DNA of 64,000 nucleotides from NCBI RefSeq assembly GCF_004011695.2, contig NC_082418.1, positions 248,001 to 312,000 on the forward strand. Direction: 5' to 3'. Under the pieces are notes generated by a model. That model was not told the origin of the DNA and searched no databases. It saw only the letters and a program-made list of their open reading frames with translations. This DNA is from Ascochyta rabiei (Eukaryota > Ascomycota > Dothideomycetes > Pleosporales > Didymellaceae). This document shows positions 58,903-64,000 of this stretch, piece after piece (positions within the stretch are counted from its first letter, which is position 1; every line of letters starts with the position of its first letter). Both the position numbers and the translations under genes were made by a program.

Positions 58903-61735
58903 ATGACGACCTTCGTGGTATCATTGTAAGCCCGGTCCACCACACCACACCCCTTGCGTGCAGCACGCATACTGACAGCAAAGATTTCTGCCCTACACCG
59001 TAGACTTTCACGAGTCAAAGTCGGCGGCACCGAGCCCAAAGCCTGCTCAGGCTGCCCCTCCAAAGGCCATCGACATTGGGAAACAGCCTTCGAAGATCAG
59101 TCTTCAACATGTGCAGCCGCCGAGTGTCCTTAAGCGGGCGCCGCCCTCGCACATCAACCTGCCCAAGACGCCTCTAGCTATGCTGGAGCAGGACGACTTC
59201 TTCACCCCCGCGCAGCCGAGCGCAGCGACCCACTTCCCCAAGCCACAAGACCCTCGAAGTCTGGTACGTAGCGACGCCCACATCCCAGAGTGGGGTGGCA
59301 GTGGCCTCTTCTTCAACCAGCCACAGTCGAGAGCCGACCCGGCACCGCCAGACACAATACTCGAGTATGCAAAGGCGCAGGAGCGAGCGCAGATTCTGAA
59401 AGAGCGCCAGAAGGGCCCGCAGGCTGGGGTAAAGCCTGCAGACCCTCGCTGGGCTACCGACTACACCGTCGTGCCTGCCGTGCAGGGCAACGGGGGTTTG
59501 TCCAATGCTGTTCGCGCTGCTGTCGACAACAAGTGCCTGAAGGACGTGCTCGCAGTCGGTCTGATTGGTTTCCCCACAGACAGCATCAACGAGGAGAAGA
59601 AGACTGAGATCTACGAGAAGCTGGAGGAAGAACACGAGGCGCTCACCGTCTATGTCAGCGACAAGGATTTCGATGGTCACTACGCACACTTCTGCAAGAC
59701 CATCTTGTGGCCAGTCTTCCACTACGTCATTCCTGACCACCCCAAGAGCAAGGCCTTCCTTGACCACTCCTGGGTGTTTTATGTAAAGGTCAATCAGGCT
59801 TTTGCCGACAAGGTCGTCAAGAACTACAAGCGCGGCGACATCATCTGGGTGCACGACTACCACCTCTGCCTCGTGCCTCAGATGATCCGTCAGAAGTTGC
59901 CAGACGCCCAGATTGGCTTCTTCCTCCACACCGCTTTCCCATCATCCGAGGTTTTCCGTTGTCTGGCTGCACGAAAGGAATTACTCGATGGCATGCTGGG
60001 TTCCAACCTGGTCGCCTTCCAGACCCCAGAGTACGCACACCACTTCCTCCAGACCTGCAGCCGCATTCTCTCCGTCGAAGCTACCGAGGAAGGAGTTCAG
60101 CTCGATACCCGCTTCGTCAATGTCTGGTCAACGCCCATTGGCATTGACCCCAGAGCACTTGCTCTTGCACGCGAAGAGCCCGAGGTGCTTCAGTGGATAC
60201 AGACGATGCAGAAGCGATACGAGGGCAAAAAGGTCATCGTCGCGCGTGACAAGCTCGACAATATCCGCGGAGTACGACAGAAGCTTCTGTCGTATGAGCT
60301 GTTTCTCAACAAGAACCCACAGTGGAAGGACAAGGTTGTTATGATCCAGGTCGCCACTTCAACAACAGAAGATCCTGAGTTGGCCGCAACGGTCTCCGAG
60401 ATCGTCACACGAATCGATGCAGTCCACTCTACCCTCACTCACAACCCGCTTGTCTTCCTCAGGCAGGACATTGCTTTCTCGCAGTACCTTGCTCTGCTCT
60501 CTATCGCTGATGCGCTTGCGATCACATCTCTCCGCGAGGGCATGAACCTTACATGTCACGAGTTCGTCATCTGCCAGGATGGCCGAGCCAGTGCGAAGAA
60601 GCACGCACCTGTCATTCTCAGCGAGTTCACTGGCAGTGCCTCGATCTTTGACGGTGCTGAGCTAGCTGTCAACCCTTGGGATTATGGCGGCATCGCTGAA
60701 GCGTTCAAGAAAGCTTTGGAAATGAGCGAAGATGAGAAGGAGAGGCGTTACTCGAAGCTGCGCAACCAGGTCATGCACCACACCGGCGACTACTGGGTCA
60801 GCAACCTCAGCGAATACCTCGCCAAGGTCCACGAGGAGCAGTACCGCCGTGACACTATGTCCATTCCTCGGCTTTCTTCCAGCAAGCTCTCCAGTGCGTA
60901 CGAGCAGACTTCAAGACGCCTCTTCCTCCTCGACTACGAGGGTACGCTCGCTTCGTATGGCTCGGTCAATAGCACTGTTCTTACCAACACGGAGCGCGTA
61001 ATTGACGTTCTCCGCGAGTTGTCCGCCGACAAGAAGAACGCCGTTTACGTAATGAGCGGCCGCACAGTTCGGGAGACTGAGCTTCTGTTCGACCGTCTCC
61101 CCAACCTTGGCATCATAGCTGAGAACGGTTGCTTCCTTCGTGAGCCCAACTCGGACGAGTGGATCCAGTTCCCCAACGAAGAAAAGACAATCATGTGGAA
61201 AGACTCGGTCAAGCCCATCCTCCAGTACTACCTTGAGCGTGTGGAAGGTAGCCGTGTCGAAGAGCGCCACTGCTCGATTCTCTTCCGCTACGACAAGGCC
61301 AGCGACCCTGACGCATCTACCCGCCACGCCGGTGACTGCGCCAATCACATCAACGATGCCTGCGAGCAGCAGCGCGTCAAGGCCATCCCTTCACGCGACT
61401 ATGTCACCATCGAGCCGGTCGACTTTGATAAGTCCACTGCTGCTCAGCATATCTTCAATAAGTACGAGGAGTCCACGCGACCTGACTTCCTCTTCGTTGC
61501 TGGCAACGATCGTGACGACGAGGTTGTGTTCAAGTGGGCCAAGAAGCTGAAAGAGGAGTGGGTTGTACCCAATGTGCAGACTGTCACTGTCGGAGACAGG
61601 AATTCGGTAGCGTTGTCCACGCTGCCCAACGGCACCACTGGTAAGTCACCTTCCATCACGTTTACATGGAACTCTTCTGACACACCCAAAGGCCTCCTCG
61701 GCGTCATGAACAAGCTCGCCAAGCTCCAGTCGTAG
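58903..61735 (+). CDS. Tps3/Tsl1-like regulatory subunit of the trehalose-6-phosphate synthase complex
   Basis: Exons are 58903-58925, 58984-61640 and 61692-61735, giving 907 residues. The first junction yields MTTFVVSLFLPYTVDFHE, the usual opening of this family. The last intron is 51 nt (GTAAGT, CTGAC, AAAG) and in frame, so retention would add 17 residues. The N-terminal 120 residues are disordered, then comes a full GT20 domain (WVHDYHLCLVPQMIR, FFLHTAFPSSEVFRCL, LREGMNLTCHEFVICQD) and a HAD-type phosphatase domain (LLDYEGTLASYG, AENGCFLRE, AGNDRDDEVVF). Motif changes (DYDGTL to DYEGTL, EHGCF to ENGCF, GDDRTDE to GNDRDDE) indicate that the phosphatase is inactive. It therefore most likely scaffolds and regulates Tps1/Tps2 in the cytosol during stress. 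Confidence 0.9.
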
Positions 61736-62337
61736 ACTGAGATGGGGCAGGCCGTTGCTGTCCTGGATCTGGCACATGCGGACATGTCACCCCAGTGTGC
61801 CTTGACACCCGCTACTCGTCGAGATTTGATTTTGTTATGACTTTACGAACATCACCTGGATTAGAATGGCATAGACAGCGCAGCATGTTAGGCAGAGTTG
61901 GAAGGAACGAGTACAGGTAACGATGTGTTGATGACGACCTCGGTCGATTCCAGCGTCCCAGCGTGCATGGAGAGGAGTTGAAGTTGGGTTTCTCATATCC
62001 TAGTTCAATACCACGGAATTGTCTCATTGACCATCATCGTTAATGATAACATGTCTTGTCGACCTGCACTAGGTCCATGCCGCACGTTCATGTATCGACT
62101 TTACTTTTCGCCCGAGGGTTGCATGCTCCGGGAGTTCAGTCACATCAAATAAGTTGAATTCAGGCATTCTCGTGCGGGGAAAGTGTGGAGCTCAACGTGC
62201 GTCTTCGCCATGGCGCACGTGTGCATAATGAGCACGCGAGCCACATGGTCGCGCACAGAGGCCCATCGCCAACCAAAAAAATCTGGAAACGTCACAAAGA
62301 CGGCAGATATGGATGATCTGGAAAGGCAAAAAGAATA
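61736..62337. other. Intergenic region between the Tps3/Tsl1-like gene and the tRNA
   Basis: No gene recognised. On the tRNA strand the T run at about 62325-62329 just beyond its 3' end can act as an RNA polymerase III terminator. Confidence 0.5.
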
Positions 62338-62410
62338 AGCCCGACGTGGGGCTCGAACCCACAACCTTGAGATTAAGAGTCTCACGCGCTACCGATTGTG
62401 CCAGCCGGGC
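62338..62410 (-). tRNA. tRNA-Lys (anticodon CTT)
   Basis: Reading the minus strand, 73 nt fold as a cloverleaf without an intron. The acceptor stem GCCCGGC pairs with GTCGGGC. The D arm GCAC..GCGC has one A-C mismatch. The anticodon stem TGAGA/TCTCA encloses CTCTTAA (anticodon CTT), and the T arm GTGGG/CCCAC encloses TTCGAGC. B-box GGTTCGAGCCC is canonical, and a TTTTT terminator follows. The discriminator base is T. Confidence 0.93.
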
Positions 62411-62887
62411 TGCTGTTGATGGAGTGATGAGCAACGGCAACGTATATGTTGTGCTGAACGATGTGATACACTGTGCCTTAGCAATCGTTCGTTCGCTCTC
62501 GCGCTGCAGCTGGCAGATCAAGTGAAGGGTTTCTGGTATGGTGGGTTGGCGGCCGAGGTCGGCAACGGCAAAGTTGGACTAGATGGCTTTCATCTGCCAC
62601 GCCTCCAATCGCTCATGCGGTCTGGGTGCGTGGGTAAGGCGAGCGTTGAGCAGGAGATACAAAATGGAAACTCTCATCCCCTACGTGTCAACTCGAAGAA
62701 TCAAAGAGCAAATGTACACTAGATCGACAACGGCGGCTGTTGGGCAACGGTGGCAGACAGTTCCCAGCGCGTCCAAGCTCCGATCACAAGCCGAGGTCCG
62801 TCACTATCAACACCCTTGAAGCACCCACATGCACACCTCCATCGACACCTCGTGCGCGTTCTCCACGCCCTCAGGCGTACGCGCACC
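62411..62887. other. Intergenic region upstream of PEX10
   Basis: Nothing recognisable besides the presumed tRNA 5' flank and the PEX10 promoter and leader. Confidence 0.35.
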
Positions 62888-64000
62888 ATGGCCTCACCCT
62901 CACCCACGCGCTTTACCTATCCCTTCGCCACCTCGCCGGACATAATCCGCTCGCACCAGAAAGACGCCTACTTCTCCGGCGTGCTTCTCGACCAGCTTTC
63001 CACGCTGCTGCGCAAGATCTACGGCGCCCGGTTCGCGCACACATACCTATCCGAGACGCGCGTTGTCGGCGAGCTGCTCTACCTCGGCCTCACGACTGCG
63101 ATTGGGAATCGGACGCTGGGCGAAGAGTACTGCGACATCGTGCAAGTGGAGAACGAGAGTGGCAGGTTGCCGGCCCTGGGCAGACGGGCGGGATACATCC
63201 TGAGCTGTATACTGGGGCCGTACCTGCTGGGCAAGGTGCTGCCGAAGCTGAGGAGGAGACTGAGGGCGAAGCTCGAGGCGAATCTGAGGAGGTATGGACG
63301 CCTGCACGCGAAAGCGCAGCAGGAGAGTGGGAAGGCGAGCAGGCCGCTGGGGATGAGGATGCAGAGCTACATGCTCGAGAACCTGGACACCATCACCAGC
63401 CCGTCACCCGTATATGCGCTGAGTCTGGCGACCTTCTACTTCTCGGGGAGCTACTACCATCTATCGAAGCGGATATGGGGCCTGCGGTACATCTTCACCC
63501 GGCAGGTGCAAGAGACCGACGCACGCGTCGGGTACGAAGTCCTCGGCGTACTGCTCGTGCTGCAGATGGCAGTGCAGGGCTACCTACACCTGCACAGCAC
63601 TATGACGAGCGCGGACAGCAGCACCGCCCTGCCCGTGGGGACCTCCGCTGTCGTCGGCGGCGGCGCCGAAATCTCCCTCGACCCAAACGCATACAGCGCC
63701 AACAACGCGCTGCTCTTTGACGCCTCGACCCCGCCTCTGGCTACCTCGTCAGACCTGCACAAATGGACACACACCCCTGCGAACGGCAAGCCAAAGTACG
63801 TGCTCGACGATGCAGAGACCATGGCCTGGATAGGAGGCGGGAACAGGAAGTGCACGTTATGCTTGGAGGAGATGAAGGATCCCAGCGTCACGACGTGTGG
63901 GCACGTCTTCTGCTGGACCTGCATTAGTGACTGGGCGAAGGAGAAGCCGGAGTGTCCGCTGTGCAGGCAGAGCTGCTTGGTGCAGCATGTCCTGCCGCTG
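62888..64000 (+). CDS. PEX10: Peroxisome biogenesis RING E3 ligase Pex10 (3' end outside the window)
   Basis: Open from the ATG at 62888 without intron or stop to the window edge, 371 codons; a few residues are probably missing. The N-terminal domain (SHQKDAYFSGVLLDQLSTLL, then ETRVVGELLYLGLT) is the Pex2/Pex10/Pex12 membrane domain with several hydrophobic segments. The C-terminus is a C3HC4 RING (CTLCLEEMKDPSVTTCGHVF, then CWTCISDW and CPLCRQ) with all eight zinc ligands. Pex10 forms, with Pex2 and Pex12, the retrotranslocation channel and ubiquitin ligase that recycles the Pex5 receptor at the peroxisomal membrane. Family length is 320-400 residues, so the gene is nearly complete. The start is supported by the conserved FTYPFATSPDIIRSHQ opening. 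Confidence 0.93.
   Translation, partial: MASPSPTRFTYPFATSPDIIRSHQKDAYFSGVLLDQLSTLLRKIYGARFAHTYLSETRVVGELLYLGLTTAIGNRTLGEEYCDIVQVENESGRLPALGRRAGYILSCILGPYLLGKVLPKLRRRLRAKLEANLRRYGRLHAKAQQESGKASRPLGMRMQSYMLENLDTITSPSPVYALSLATFYFSGSYYHLSKRIWGLRYIFTRQVQETDARVGYEVLGVLLVLQMAVQGYLHLHSTMTSADSSTALPVGTSAVVGGGAEISLDPNAYSANNALLFDASTPPLATSSDLHKWTHTPANGKPKYVLDDAETMAWIGGGNRKCTLCLEEMKDPSVTTCGHVFCWTCISDWAKEKPECPLCRQSCLVQHVLPL

Overview
The window is a gene-dense stretch of a filamentous ascomycete nuclear genome (Pezizomycotina, most likely Dothideomycetes). The evidence is short introns (41-60 nt) with GT..AG ends and CTRAC branch sites, Mug190, DUF7704-like and Zn2Cys6 proteins, a C:G-to-T:A mutated repeat array typical of repeat-induced point mutation (RIP), and compact intergenic regions with fungal minisatellites. 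The species cannot be named from the sequence alone.

Layout from left to right: an M16 metallopeptidase (655-3939, +); a tiny GPI-anchor-like secreted protein (5342-5578, +); an AT-rich RIP-mutated tandem array (6253-7134) made of copies of the 3' end of the next gene; the DNA polymerase delta small subunit POL31 (7216-8764, -), with a 12-bp minisatellite just upstream of its start; a PX-PH-RhoGAP protein of the Bem3 type (9536-14348, -); a 2.3-kb gene-free stretch with two minisatellites; mitochondrial ribosomal protein uS13m (16648-17131, -), divergent from an ER cyclophilin B (17383-18277, +) that has a well-supported alternative 3' exon ending at 18607; DED1 helicase (19379-21711, +); an INO80 subunit of the Ies1 type (22943-25471, +); a TA-flanked foldback MITE (26512-26943); an MFS transporter (27465-29058, -); a small heat-shock protein (30992-31690, -) and a poly-Asp hypothetical protein (33193-34196, -).

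The second half holds a DAHP synthase (36248-37486, -) next to a 3-dehydroshikimate-dehydratase-like TIM barrel (38404-39477, +), which may be a small aromatic-metabolism neighbourhood. It continues with a Ser/Thr/Pro-rich secreted protein (39780-40916, -), a Mug190-type SMP/C2 lipid-transfer protein (41473-45245, -), a small two-exon protein (47103-47449, +), a Zn2Cys6 factor (47615-about 50054, -), a second atypical Zn2Cys6-like regulator (51439-54165, +), an orphan protein (55577-56365, +), a DUF7704-like membrane protein (56462-56917, -), a Tps3/Tsl1-like regulatory subunit of the trehalose synthase complex (58903-61735, +), a tRNA-Lys(CTT) (62338-62410, -) and PEX10, which runs off the right edge (62888-64000, +).

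Most genes are unrelated housekeeping functions. No secondary-metabolite cluster, CRISPR array, virus or autonomous transposon was seen. The most unusual signals are the RIP-mutated tandem copies of the POL31 3' end, the alternative ER-luminal versus membrane-tail endings of cyclophilin B, an 8-nt microexon in DED1, an INO80-subunit intron built from five tandem copies of a unit that each carry a branch site, and the MITE. All exon models were derived by hand from splice consensus, reading frame and protein conservation. In every multi-exon gene the summed coding length is a multiple of three, except where a 5' end is declared uncertain.
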